From NCBI RefSeq assembly GCF_020881035.1, contig NZ_JAJITC010000025.1:1-45306 (forward strand): DNA of 45,306 bases, in the 5' to 3' direction. The position numbers and the translations under genes are program-made. This stretch comes from Paraburkholderia translucens. Lineage in GTDB: Bacteria > Pseudomonadota > Gammaproteobacteria > Burkholderiales > Burkholderiaceae. Below are positions 23,630-32,442 of the stretch, piece by piece (position 1 is the stretch's first letter; each line of letters starts with the position of its first letter). Under the pieces are notes generated by a model. That model ran no database searches and was not told the DNA's origin. It saw nothing but the letters and a program-made list of their open reading frames with translations.

Positions 23630-25120
23630 TTACTGAGGCAACGGCAGCTTCGATTGAGCAACGTGGGAGAGGAGGTTTTCCACGGATACGTGCATCACAT
23701 CGGTAAAGGGCTTCGGGTACAGGCCCATGAACAGCGTCAGTGCAGCAAGCACTGCCAGCATGAAAAACTCGCGGCGGTTGATGTCGAACAGGCTCTTCAC
23801 GTGATCGTTGGCGACCGCACCGAAGTACACCCGCTTGTACATCCATAGCGTGTAGGCCGCGCCGAGAATCAGCGTGACGGCCGCACCGCCCGCGATCCAG
23901 AAGTTGTACTGGACGGCAGCCAGAATCACCATGAACTCGCCGACGAAACCGGAAGTGCCCGGCAAGCCGCAGTTGGCCATGGCGAACAGCATCACGAACG
24001 CGGCGAACTTCGGCATCACGTTGACGACGCCACCGTAATCGGCGATCTGACGCGAGTGCATCCGGTCGTACAGTACGCCGATGGTCAGGAACATCGCGCC
24101 CGACACGAAGCCGTGCGAGATCATCTGCACGATCGCGCCTTCCGCGCCGAGCTGATTGAAGATGAAAAAGCCGAGCGTGACGAAACCCATATGCGCGATC
24201 GACGAATAAGCGACCAGCTTCTTCATGTCGGCCTGCACCATCGCGACGAGGCCGATGTAGATCACGGCAATCAGCGACAGCGTGATGACGACCGGCGCCA
24301 GAAAATGGCTCGCGTCCGGCGTGATCGGCAGTGAGAAACGCAGGAAACCGTATGCGCCCAGCTTCAGCATGATCGCGGCCAGCACGACCGAGCCGCCGGT
24401 CGGCGCTTCCACGTGGGCGTCAGGCAACCAGGTGTGCACCGGCCACATGGGGACCTTCACCGCGAATGCGAGGAAGAACGCGATGAAGAGCAGTACCTGT
24501 GGCGTCATCGCGATCTGCGTGTGCTGCCAGGTCGCGAGGTCGAACGATCCGGTCTCGACATACAGATAGATCAGCGCGACCAGCATCAGCAGGGAGCCCG
24601 CCAGCGTATACAGGAAGAACTTGAACGCCGCATACACGCGGTTCGGCCCGCCCCACACACCGATGATGATGTACATCGGAATCAGCGTCGCTTCGAAGAA
24701 CGCGTAGAACAACAAGCCGTCCGCCGCGCTGAACACGCCCACCATGATCCCCGAGAGGATCAGGAACGCTGCGAAGTACTGGCCGACGTTCTTGGTGATC
24801 ACTTCCCACCCTGCGATCACCACGATCACCGTGATCAACGCTGTCAACACGACGAACCACATCGAAATGCCGTCCACGCCGAGGTGATACGTGATGTGGA
24901 AGCGATCGATCCAGCTCGTCTGCTCGACGAACTGCAGGTCGGCGGTGCTCGAGTCGAAGCTCGTGATCAGCGGCAGCGTGACGATGAAGCTCAGGACCGA
25001 GCCGATCAGCGAGATCCAGCGTGCGGGGGCCGGGTTCTGGTCGTTGCCGATCGCAAGGACCAGCAGACCGAAGAGGATCGGCAACCAGATCGCGATGCTG
25101 AGAATCGGATAAGCGTGCAT
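23630..25120 (-). CDS. nuoM: NADH-quinone oxidoreductase subunit M
   Basis: A 496-aa antiporter-like subunit of the complex I membrane arm. Proton-path signatures are AFAVKVPMWPVHTWLPDAHVEAPT (Lys in a broken helix) and DMKKLVAYSSIAHMGFVTLG; the Glu of helix 5 is in FFEATLIPMYIIIGVWGG. Full length and without gaps. It lies 14 bp behind nuoL. Confidence 0.97.
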   Translation of the reverse strand: MHAYPILSIAIWLPILFGLLVLAIGNDQNPAPARWISLIGSVLSFIVTLPLITSFDSSTADLQFVEQTSWIDRFHITYHLGVDGISMWFVVLTALITVIVVIAGWEVITKNVGQYFAAFLILSGIMVGVFSAADGLLFYAFFEATLIPMYIIIGVWGGPNRVYAAFKFFLYTLAGSLLMLVALIYLYVETGSFDLATWQHTQIAMTPQVLLFIAFFLAFAVKVPMWPVHTWLPDAHVEAPTGGSVVLAAIMLKLGAYGFLRFSLPITPDASHFLAPVVITLSLIAVIYIGLVAMVQADMKKLVAYSSIAHMGFVTLGFFIFNQLGAEGAIVQMISHGFVSGAMFLTIGVLYDRMHSRQIADYGGVVNVMPKFAAFVMLFAMANCGLPGTSGFVGEFMVILAAVQYNFWIAGGAAVTLILGAAYTLWMYKRVYFGAVANDHVKSLFDINRREFFMLAVLAALTLFMGLYPKPFTDVMHVSVENLLSHVAQSKLPLPQ

Positions 25121-25134
25121 GAGTGTCCCTCGCC

Positions 25135-27186
25135 TTATTTGCCGCCGAGCGTTACAAACAGGGTCAGGAGCCCCAGCATGCCGATGATCATGGCGAACGC
25201 GTAGTGGTAGATGTAGCCGGATTGCAGGAACCGGATCACGCTAGCGAACCAGCCGATAAAGCGTGCGCTGCCGTTGACGACGCCGTCGATCACGACCACG
25301 TCGCCTTCCTTCCACAGACCCCGGCCAATGGCGACCGCGCCACGAGCAAACACGACTTCGTTGATCTTGTCCATGTAGTACTTGTTATCGAGCAGCGTGT
25401 AGATCGGGCCGAATGCGCGCTTGATGACCGCAGGCAGATCCGGACGGACCAGATACAGGTACCAGGCGACCAGTACGCCAGCGAGCGCGAGCCATACCGG
25501 CAGACCCGACACCGAGTGCAGTCCCATCGACGCCCAGCCCTGGAATTCTTCAGCCATCTCATGCAGCGCCGGATGGTTCTCGCTGATGTAGATCACCTTG
25601 TCGAACGCGACGCCGTGCTGGAAGAAGTCGCCGAACAGCAGCGGACCGACAGCTATCGCGCCGATCACGATCGACGGAATCGCCAGCAGCACCAGCGGCA
25701 CCCACACGACCCACGGCGTCTCATGCGGCTCGTGAGCGTGGTCGTCGTGGCCGTGGGCGTCATGCGCATGTGCATGCAACGCGGCTTCGGCGCCCATCGG
25801 AGATCCCGGGTGCTTCGGACCGCGGAAGCGCTCCTCGCCATGAAACACCATGAAATACATACGGAACGAATACAGCGCGGTCACGAACACGCTTGCTACC
25901 ACTGCGAAGTATGCGAAACCCGAGCCCGGCAGATGCGACAGCCTCACCGCGTCGATGATCGAGTCTTTCGAATAGAAGCCTGAGAAGAACGGGGTGCCGA
26001 TCAGCGCGAGCGAACCGATCAGCGACGTGATCCACGTGATCGGCATGTACTTGCGCAGGCCGCCCATGTTGCGCATGTCCTGATCGTGGTGCATGCCGAT
26101 GATCACCGAGCCGGCGCCGAGGAACAACAGCGCCTTGAAGAACGCGTGCGTCATCAGATGGAAGACGGCGACCGAATAAGCCGACGCGCCGAGCGCGACC
26201 GTCATGTAACCGAGCTGCGACAGCGTGGAATAAGCGACCACACGCTTGATGTCGTTCTGGACGACCCCGAGGAAGCCCATGAAAAGCGCGGTAATCGCAC
26301 CGATGACCAGGACGAAGGACAGCGCCGTATCCGACAGTTCGAACAGCGGCGACATACGCGTGACCATGAAGATACCGGCCGTCACCATGGTTGCCGCGTG
26401 AATCAGCGCGGAGATCGGCGTCGGGCCTTCCATCGAATCGGGCAGCCACACGTGCAGCGGGAACTGCGCCGACTTACCCATCGCGCCGATGAACAGGCAA
26501 ATGCAGGCGACCGTCAGCAGACCCCAGTCGGTACCCGGAAAATTCAGCGCCGCGAGTTCCGTGCGCTTCGCAAAGACCTCGCCGTAGTTCATCGAACCGG
26601 CGAATGCGAACAGCAGACCGATACCGAGCAGGAAACCGAAGTCGCCGACGCGGTTCACGATGAACGCCTTCATGTTCGCGTAGATCGCGCTCTCACGCTT
26701 GAAGTAGAAGCCGATCAGCAGGTACGAGACGAGACCCACCGCCTCCCAGCCGAAGAACAACTGCAGGAAGTTGTTGCTCATCACGAGCATCAGCATCGAG
26801 AACGTGAACAGCGAGATGTACGAAAAGAAGCGTTGGTAGCCATCGTCGTCGGCCATGTAGCCGATCGTGTAGATGTGCACCATCAACGACACGAAATTCA
26901 CCACGACGATCATCATCGCGGTCAGCGAGTCGACCAGGAACCCGACCTCGAGCTGCGTCTTGCCGATCGACATCCATTGATAAACGGTCGCGTTGAAGCT
27001 CGCGCCGTCCATCACCTGGAAGAACACCATGACCGACAGGACGAACGATATCGCGACGCCGAGGATCGTGACCGAATGCGCGCCCGCTCGCCCTATCGCC
27101 TTTCCGAACAGCCCTGCAACCAGCGAACCGGCGAGCGGTGCCAGCGGAATTGCCAACAGCAGGTTTTCATTGAGTATCGTGGACAT
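25135..27186 (-). CDS. nuoL: NADH-quinone oxidoreductase subunit L
   Basis: A 683-aa distal pump subunit of complex I. Antiporter signatures are GKSAQFPLHVWLPDSMEGPTPISALIHAATMV and DIKRVVAYSTLSQLGYM. The C-terminus carries the long lateral helix that ties the antiporter-like subunits together. A His/Asp-rich stretch of about 25 residues (HAHAHDAHGHDDHAHEPHE) in a loop near residue 500 is noteworthy and could bind metal. The start is MSTILNENLLLAIPLAPLAG at 27186; the open frame further upstream belongs to nuoK in another frame. Confidence 0.97.
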   Translation of the reverse strand: MSTILNENLLLAIPLAPLAGSLVAGLFGKAIGRAGAHSVTILGVAISFVLSVMVFFQVMDGASFNATVYQWMSIGKTQLEVGFLVDSLTAMMIVVVNFVSLMVHIYTIGYMADDDGYQRFFSYISLFTFSMLMLVMSNNFLQLFFGWEAVGLVSYLLIGFYFKRESAIYANMKAFIVNRVGDFGFLLGIGLLFAFAGSMNYGEVFAKRTELAALNFPGTDWGLLTVACICLFIGAMGKSAQFPLHVWLPDSMEGPTPISALIHAATMVTAGIFMVTRMSPLFELSDTALSFVLVIGAITALFMGFLGVVQNDIKRVVAYSTLSQLGYMTVALGASAYSVAVFHLMTHAFFKALLFLGAGSVIIGMHHDQDMRNMGGLRKYMPITWITSLIGSLALIGTPFFSGFYSKDSIIDAVRLSHLPGSGFAYFAVVASVFVTALYSFRMYFMVFHGEERFRGPKHPGSPMGAEAALHAHAHDAHGHDDHAHEPHETPWVVWVPLVLLAIPSIVIGAIAVGPLLFGDFFQHGVAFDKVIYISENHPALHEMAEEFQGWASMGLHSVSGLPVWLALAGVLVAWYLYLVRPDLPAVIKRAFGPIYTLLDNKYYMDKINEVVFARGAVAIGRGLWKEGDVVVIDGVVNGSARFIGWFASVIRFLQSGYIYHYAFAMIIGMLGLLTLFVTLGGK

Positions 27187-27203
27187 AACCGCTTTTCCTG
27201 AAA

Positions 27204-27509
27204 TTAACCTTTGAGCTGATCGAGATCCTCGACATTGATCGTGTCGAGGCTGCGGAACAGGGTCACCAGAATTGCGAGACCGATCGCCGCTTCGGCAGCG
27301 GCAACCGTCAGCACGAAGAAGACGAAAATCTGGCCGTGCACGTCGCCCAGGTAGTGCGAGAACGCGACGAAATTGGTGTTCACCGCGAGCAGCATCAGTT
27401 CGATCGCCATCAGAATGATGATGACGTTGCGGCGGTTCAGGAAAATGCCGACGATGCTGATCGCAAACAGGATCGCGCCGAGGACAAGGTAATGGGCAAG
27501 GCTCAACAT
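27204..27509 (-). CDS. nuoK: NADH-quinone oxidoreductase subunit K
   Basis: A 101-aa, three-helix membrane subunit. The two buried Glu residues of the proton path are present in IILMAIELMLLAVNTNFVAF and AAAEAAIGLAILVTLFR. Standard length. It sits between nuoJ and nuoL with gaps of 20 and 17 bp. Confidence 0.97.
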   Translation of the reverse strand: MLSLAHYLVLGAILFAISIVGIFLNRRNVIIILMAIELMLLAVNTNFVAFSHYLGDVHGQIFVFFVLTVAAAEAAIGLAILVTLFRSLDTINVEDLDQLKG

Positions 27510-27529
27510 GATTTCTATCTCCTGTCCGC

Positions 27530-28219
27530 TCAGCTGTTCTTGGCCGGTGCCGAGTCGGCTGCTGCTGCAGCTGCAGCAGCTGCTTCTTCCGCTGCAAGGG
27601 TTGCCGCGCTTTTCTCTGACGGCATCTTCACGACGCGCACGCGGTCCTGGGCTCGCACCTTGACCTGGGCGCTGACGTTCTGACGCTTGCTGTCTTTCTT
27701 GTGGCTCGAGGTCAGCGCGATCGCAGCGATGATCGCCACCAGCAGAATCAGGCCGGCGATTTCAAACGCGAAGATGTAGTCGGTGTAGATGACTTTGCCG
27801 ATCAGGCGCGTATTCGACCAATCGCCCATACCGGCGGCGGCCGCGGCCGTGTCGTGCAGCGCCGTGGTGGTCGCGCCATAGCCGTGCCACAGGATCAGCG
27901 CGGTTTCGACCACGATGATCGCTCCCACCGCCGAGGCCATCGGCACGAAGCGTTTGAAGTCCTTGCGCAGCACGTCGAGATTGATGTCCAGCATCATCAC
28001 GACGAACAGGAACAGCACCATCACCGCGCCGACGTAGACCAACACCAGCAGGATCGCGAGGAACTCGGCCTCCAGCAGCATCCAGATCGCCGCTGCGTTG
28101 AAGAACGCCAGCACCAGAAACAGTGCGCACGCCACCGGGTTGCGCGAGGTGATCACCTTCAGCCCTGAAACCACCAGGAGCAGCGCGAAGATGTAGAACA
28201 GTACGGTCGTGAATTCCAT
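27530..28219 (-). CDS. nuoJ: NADH-quinone oxidoreductase subunit J with Ala-rich tail
   Basis: A 229-aa membrane subunit with five helices in the first 170 residues (ALFLVLAFFNAAAIWMLLEAEFLAILLVLVYVGAVMVLFLFVVMM includes the family core). The last 35 residues are a low-complexity extension, Ala/Glu-rich with a run of Ala coded by alternating GCA/GCT codons at about 27557-27596, ending ADSAPAKNS. The tail is on the soluble side and looks like a recent repeat expansion. Upstream, 192 bp separate it from nuoI, the widest gap in the operon. Confidence 0.96.
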   Translation of the reverse strand: MEFTTVLFYIFALLLVVSGLKVITSRNPVACALFLVLAFFNAAAIWMLLEAEFLAILLVLVYVGAVMVLFLFVVMMLDINLDVLRKDFKRFVPMASAVGAIIVVETALILWHGYGATTTALHDTAAAAAGMGDWSNTRLIGKVIYTDYIFAFEIAGLILLVAIIAAIALTSSHKKDSKRQNVSAQVKVRAQDRVRVVKMPSEKSAATLAAEEAAAAAAAAADSAPAKNS

Positions 28220-28321
28220 GATTACCGGTTCATCGTTAGGCCATCGTCAGGCATTGTTCTTTGGCACGCGTGCTCGGCAACAGCGGCCGAAACCGCCAGA
28301 ACCGCCGCACAGGTGCGCCGT

Positions 28322-28343
28322 GCCGCGGCGCTCAGGCCGCGGC
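28322..28343 (-). other. GC-rich stem-loop in the nuoI-nuoJ gap
   Basis: GCCGCGG (28322-28328) pairs with CCGCGGC (28337-28343) around an eight-base loop. It has no T-run and lies inside the operon, so it may stabilise or partition the transcript rather than end it. Confidence 0.4.
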
Positions 28344-28364
28344 GGTCGGCCCGACAGCAGGCCG

Positions 28365-28394
28365 TGTTACTGCTTTTACTGCCGCAATTACTGC
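28365..28394 (-). repeat. GCAGTAA-type degenerate tandem motif in the nuoI-nuoJ gap
   Basis: On the minus strand GCAGTAA occurs three times in 30 bases (separated by TTGCG and AA). A longer copy of the same motif lies before pnp at 42411-42458. The function is unknown. Confidence 0.5.
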
Positions 28395-28411
28395 ATCAGC
28401 GGGAAAGCGCT

Positions 28412-28900
28412 TCAACGATACGGTGCATCGGCTGCCTTATTGGCGGCGATCTGCGCTTCGTAGCGGTCGCCGACGGCCAGCAGCATTTCCTTCGTGAAGT
28501 ACAGGTCGCCGCGCTTCTCGCCGTGATACTCGAGAATGTGCGTCTCGACGATCGAGTCGACCGGGCAGCTTTCTTCGCAAAAACCGCAGAAGATGCACTT
28601 GGTCAGGTCGATGTCGTAGCGCGTCGTGCGGCGCGTGTTGTCCGCGCGCGTTTCCGATTCGATCGTGATCGCGAGCGCCGGACACACTGCTTCGCACAGT
28701 TTGCACGCGATACAGCGCTCTTCGCCGTTTTCATAGCGGCGCAGCGCATGCAGGCCGCGGAAACGCGGCGAGATCGGGGTCTTCTCTTCCGGGAACTGCA
28801 CGGTGACCTTGCGCTGGAACGTGTAGCGTCCGGTCAGCGCGAGGCCTTTCAGCAGTTCCGTGAGGAAGAAAGTCTTGAAGAAGTTTTGGATTGCGGTCAT
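28412..28900 (-). CDS. nuoI: NADH-quinone oxidoreductase subunit I
   Basis: A 162-aa ferredoxin-like subunit of the peripheral arm. Two 4Fe-4S motifs are complete: CIACKLCEAVCP and CIFCGFCEESCP (clusters N6a and N6b), which pass electrons towards NuoB. It is soluble apart from an N-terminal amphipathic helix. It lies 15 bp downstream of nuoH. Confidence 0.97.
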   Translation of the reverse strand: MTAIQNFFKTFFLTELLKGLALTGRYTFQRKVTVQFPEEKTPISPRFRGLHALRRYENGEERCIACKLCEAVCPALAITIESETRADNTRRTTRYDIDLTKCIFCGFCEESCPVDSIVETHILEYHGEKRGDLYFTKEMLLAVGDRYEAQIAANKAADAPYR

Positions 28901-28915
28901 AGGTTCGTCCGCCCT

Positions 28916-29980
28916 TTATTTCCAGATGTTCAACGGCGACATGATCCAGAAGCCGACCACCACGAGCCACACCACACAGACCGGAATGAAGACCTTCCAG
29001 CCCAGACGCATGATCTGGTCGTAGCGGTAGCGCGGGAACGTCGCACGCGCCCAGATGAACACCGACAACAGGAGGAAGACCTTGGCGACGAGCCAGACGA
29101 TGCCCGGGATGAACGACAGGAACCCAAACGGTGCGCTCCAGCCGCCGAGGAACAGAGTTGCAGCCAATGCCGAGATGACGATCATGTTGATGTACTCGGC
29201 GAGGAAGAACAGCGCGAACGCCATACCCGAGTAATCGATCATGTGGCCCGCGACGATTTCCGATTCACCTTCCACCACGTCGAACGGATGACGGTTGGTT
29301 TCGGCAATGCCCGAGATGAAGTACACGACGAACATCGGCAGCAACGGCAGCCAGTTCCACGACAGGAAGTTCAGGCCGTGCGATGCGAAGAAGCCCTGCT
29401 CCTGCGAGCCGACGATGCCCGACAGATTCAGCGTGCCCGCCGTCATCAGCACGACCACGAGCGCGAAGCCCATCGAGATTTCGTATGAGACCATCTGCGC
29501 CGCGGCACGCATCGCGCCGAGAAACGCGTATTTCGAGTTCGACGCCCATCCGGCCAGAATCACGCCATATACGCCGATCGACGAGATCGCCATCGCGTAC
29601 AACAGACCCGCGTTGATGTCGCCGAGCACCGCGCCCGCCTGAAACGGAATCACCGCCCAAACCGCGAACGCCGGCACCACCACCATGATCGGCGCGATGA
29701 CGTAGATCCAGCGGCTCGCCTGGGCGGGCTGGATCACTTCCTTGAGCAGCAGCTTCAGCACGTCGGCGATCGGCTGCAAGAGTCCACCGGGGCCGACGCG
29801 GTTCGGCCCGAGACGCACGTGCATCCAGCCGATCAGCTTACGCTCCCACAGGATCAGGTAAGCGACGCACAGCAGGATCACGACGGCCACCACCAGGATG
29901 CGCACGAGCGCCCACACCGTGGGCCATGCCACACCGAGAAGTTGGGCGCCGCCCGAGTTGATCGTATCGAACAAGCTCAT
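28916..29980 (-). CDS. nuoH: NADH-quinone oxidoreductase subunit H
   Basis: A 354-aa membrane subunit with eight helices that forms the quinone-chamber end of the membrane arm. Signatures include GWMHVRLGPNRVGPGGLLQPIADVLKLLLKE and the acidic loop ETNRHPFDVVEGESEIVAG. It abuts nuoG directly: the nuoG stop is followed by the nuoH ATG without a spacer. Confidence 0.97.
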   Translation of the reverse strand: MSLFDTINSGGAQLLGVAWPTVWALVRILVVAVVILLCVAYLILWERKLIGWMHVRLGPNRVGPGGLLQPIADVLKLLLKEVIQPAQASRWIYVIAPIMVVVPAFAVWAVIPFQAGAVLGDINAGLLYAMAISSIGVYGVILAGWASNSKYAFLGAMRAAAQMVSYEISMGFALVVVLMTAGTLNLSGIVGSQEQGFFASHGLNFLSWNWLPLLPMFVVYFISGIAETNRHPFDVVEGESEIVAGHMIDYSGMAFALFFLAEYINMIVISALAATLFLGGWSAPFGFLSFIPGIVWLVAKVFLLLSVFIWARATFPRYRYDQIMRLGWKVFIPVCVVWLVVVGFWIMSPLNIWK

Positions 29981-32314
29981 TTACGCCTTCTCCACCACCA
30001 GTTCACCGAACAGGCTGCCCAGCGCCGCACCGGCAGGCGTAGCCGCCGATACGCGGACGACCGTCTCCGCAAGATTCGCATCGCGCACGGCCGGCAACTG
30101 CACCGTTTGCTCGCCCTGACGAACGCGCACCGCGTCGCCCTCTTTCAATCCCAGTTTGTCGAACAGCGCCGCCGGCAGGCCGACCGCGTTCGCCGTACGG
30201 GCCGCCGCCGTCAGGTGCAACGACGGCGCGCGACGCACGAGGGCATCGGCATGATAGATCGGCACGTTCGCGAGACGCTCGAACTTGCCTTCCGCCGCCG
30301 TCACGGCCTTGCCGCGCGTTACCGCGACGCCGGTGCGGTTCGACAGACGCGAACTCAGGTCACCATCGCCGAGCGCAGCCGTGCGCACTTCTTCAACCGT
30401 GTCGTATTCGAAGCCCGGCGCGCCGAGCAGGCTGCCCAGCACGCGCAACACCTTCCAGGCCGGACGCGTGTCGCCGAGCGGACGCACCACGCCATTGAAC
30501 GCCTGCACGGTACCTTCCGCGTTGACGAAGGAGCCGCCGGTTTCCGTGAACGGCGCGATTGGCAGCAGCACGTCGGCATAGTCGGCGCCCGTCTGGAACG
30601 GCGACATGACGACGACCATCTCGGCCTGCTTGAGCGCGGCAAGCGCCTCTGCCGGATTGGCCGTGTCGAATTCCGGTTCGAGATTCAGCAGCAGATAGCC
30701 CTTGCGCGGCTGCTCGAACACTTCGCGTGCGTTAAGACCGCCTTCGCCCGGCAGCGCGTTCACGAGGTGCGCGCCGACCGTGTTGGCCGCTTCAGTCAGG
30801 AAACCGAGTGTTGCGCCGGTTGCCTCGGCAATCCATTGCGCCGTGGCGTGGATCGCAGCGAAGTCCGGATGACGAACCACTTCGTTGCCAAGCAGCACGA
30901 CGCGGTGCTCGCCGGTGACCAGCGATTTTGCGATCTGCTTGTGTGCGTCGGTCGGCTGCGTGCCAGCGAATGCTTCCGGCAGCGCGACGCCCTGCGCTTC
31001 GCCCACCGCACCGGCGATGCCGGCGAGCATGTCGAGCCATGCCGACGGCGCCGCAACCACACGTCGCGCCTGCGGGATCATCGCGTCGTCGTTGGTGGCC
31101 TGGATCAGCGTGAGCGGGGAGCCGCCGCGTGCGACCTGGCGCAGACGTGCGGCGAACAGCGGATGATCCCGGCGCAGATCCGAACCGATCACGAGCGCCG
31201 CATCGACGTTCGACAGATCGGCGATCGTGCTGCCGAGCCACGGCGCGCCAGTCACGGGCGCCGAAAAATCCGACTGACGCAGGCGGAAGTCGACGTTCGG
31301 CGTGCCGACGGCTTGCGCGACCTGCTTCAGCAGAAATAGCTCTTCGACCGTGCTATGCGCGCTCGACAGCGCCGCGAGCGCCTGCGCACCATGGTCGCCC
31401 TTGATGCCCTTCAGACCCTTGACCACGTATTCGAGCGCGGTTTGCCAGTCGGTTTCGACCCACTGGCCGCCCTGCTTGAGCATCGGTCTCGTCAGACGTT
31501 CGGGGCTGTTGAGGCCTTCGTATGAGAAGCGGTCCTTGTCCGAAATCCAGCACTCGTTGATCGCTTCGTTTTCGAACGGCAGAACGCGCATCACGCGACT
31601 GTTCTTCACCTGCACGATGAGGTTCGCGCCGACGGAATCGTGCGGGCTCACCGACTTGCGGCGCGACAGCTCCCACGTCCGGGCGCTGTAGCGGAACGGC
31701 TTGCTCGTGAGCGCGCCGACCGGGCACAGGTCGATCATGTTGCCCGACAGTTCGGAGTCGACCGTCTTGCCGACGAACGACGTGATTTCCGAATGCTCGC
31801 CGCGACCCAGCATGCCGAGTTCCATCACACCGGCGATTTCCTGACCGAAGCGAACGCAACGCGTGCAGTGGATGCAGCGCGACATCTCTTCCATCGAGAT
31901 CAGCGGGCCCACGTTCTTGTGGAACACCACGCGCTTTTCTTCGCTGTAGCGAGACGACGACTTGCCGTAGCCAACTGCCAGATCCTGCAACTGGCATTCG
32001 CCGCCCTGGTCGCAGATCGGGCAATCGAGCGGATGGTTGATCAGCAGGAATTCCATCACGGCTTGTTGGCCCTTCACCGCCTTGTCCGACTTGGTGCGCA
32101 CGATCATGCCGGCCGACACCGGGGTCGCGCACGCTGGCACGGCCTTCGGCATCTTCTCTACATCGACCAGACACATCCGGCAATTGGCCGCAATCGACAG
32201 CTTCTTGTGATAGCAGAAGTGAGGAATGTAGGTGTCGACCTTATGCGCAGCCTGGATCACCATGCTGCCTTCAGGCACCTCGACTTTCTTGCCGTCTATT
32301 TCCAGTTCAACCAT
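29981..32314 (-). CDS. nuoG: NADH-quinone oxidoreductase subunit G
   Basis: A 777-aa subunit of the peripheral arm. An N-terminal 2Fe-2S domain (FCYHKKLSIAANCRMCLVD), a His-Cys 4Fe-4S site (HPLDCPICDQGGECQLQDLA) and a further 4Fe-4S site (CIHCTRCVRFGQ) precede a molybdopterin-oxidoreductase-like domain that has lost its cofactor. It wires electrons along the cluster chain. The first in-frame start is a TTG at 32323, but ATG 32314 gives the family N-terminus MVELEIDGKK and has GGAAG ten bases upstream. A 128-bp gap with a hairpin separates it from nuoF. Confidence 0.97.
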   Translation of the reverse strand: MVELEIDGKKVEVPEGSMVIQAAHKVDTYIPHFCYHKKLSIAANCRMCLVDVEKMPKAVPACATPVSAGMIVRTKSDKAVKGQQAVMEFLLINHPLDCPICDQGGECQLQDLAVGYGKSSSRYSEEKRVVFHKNVGPLISMEEMSRCIHCTRCVRFGQEIAGVMELGMLGRGEHSEITSFVGKTVDSELSGNMIDLCPVGALTSKPFRYSARTWELSRRKSVSPHDSVGANLIVQVKNSRVMRVLPFENEAINECWISDKDRFSYEGLNSPERLTRPMLKQGGQWVETDWQTALEYVVKGLKGIKGDHGAQALAALSSAHSTVEELFLLKQVAQAVGTPNVDFRLRQSDFSAPVTGAPWLGSTIADLSNVDAALVIGSDLRRDHPLFAARLRQVARGGSPLTLIQATNDDAMIPQARRVVAAPSAWLDMLAGIAGAVGEAQGVALPEAFAGTQPTDAHKQIAKSLVTGEHRVVLLGNEVVRHPDFAAIHATAQWIAEATGATLGFLTEAANTVGAHLVNALPGEGGLNAREVFEQPRKGYLLLNLEPEFDTANPAEALAALKQAEMVVVMSPFQTGADYADVLLPIAPFTETGGSFVNAEGTVQAFNGVVRPLGDTRPAWKVLRVLGSLLGAPGFEYDTVEEVRTAALGDGDLSSRLSNRTGVAVTRGKAVTAAEGKFERLANVPIYHADALVRRAPSLHLTAAARTANAVGLPAALFDKLGLKEGDAVRVRQGEQTVQLPAVRDANLAETVVRVSAATPAGAALGSLFGELVVEKA

Positions 32315-32359
32315 GATGGTCAATCTTCCTTAACCTGTTACCGCTCAATCGTTCGCCTG

Positions 32360-32384
32360 TTCATCGCCCGCTTCGGGCGATGAA
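32360..32384 (-). other. strong intra-operon hairpin between nuoF and nuoG
   Basis: TTCATCGCCCG pairs perfectly with CGGGCGATGAA around a three-base loop (CTT). No T-run follows on either strand. An 11-bp perfect stem inside an operon suggests a 3'-end stabiliser or an RNase-processing site that sets different levels of the nuoA-F and nuoG-N parts. Confidence 0.6.
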
Positions 32385-32442
32385 TCCTGCGGTTGAGGTG
32401 TTCGTCTGGTAGTTATCCGTCAGCCGAATCTGTCGGGCCGAC

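Noticed and set aside
22148..23848. 566-aa open frame on the plus strand opposite nuoN and nuoM
   Set aside because: Antisense shadow, with the same His/Arg/Gln-rich composition; no family recognised and no ribosome site.
29819..31339. 506-aa open frame opposite nuoG and nuoH
   Set aside because: Antisense shadow of two certain genes.
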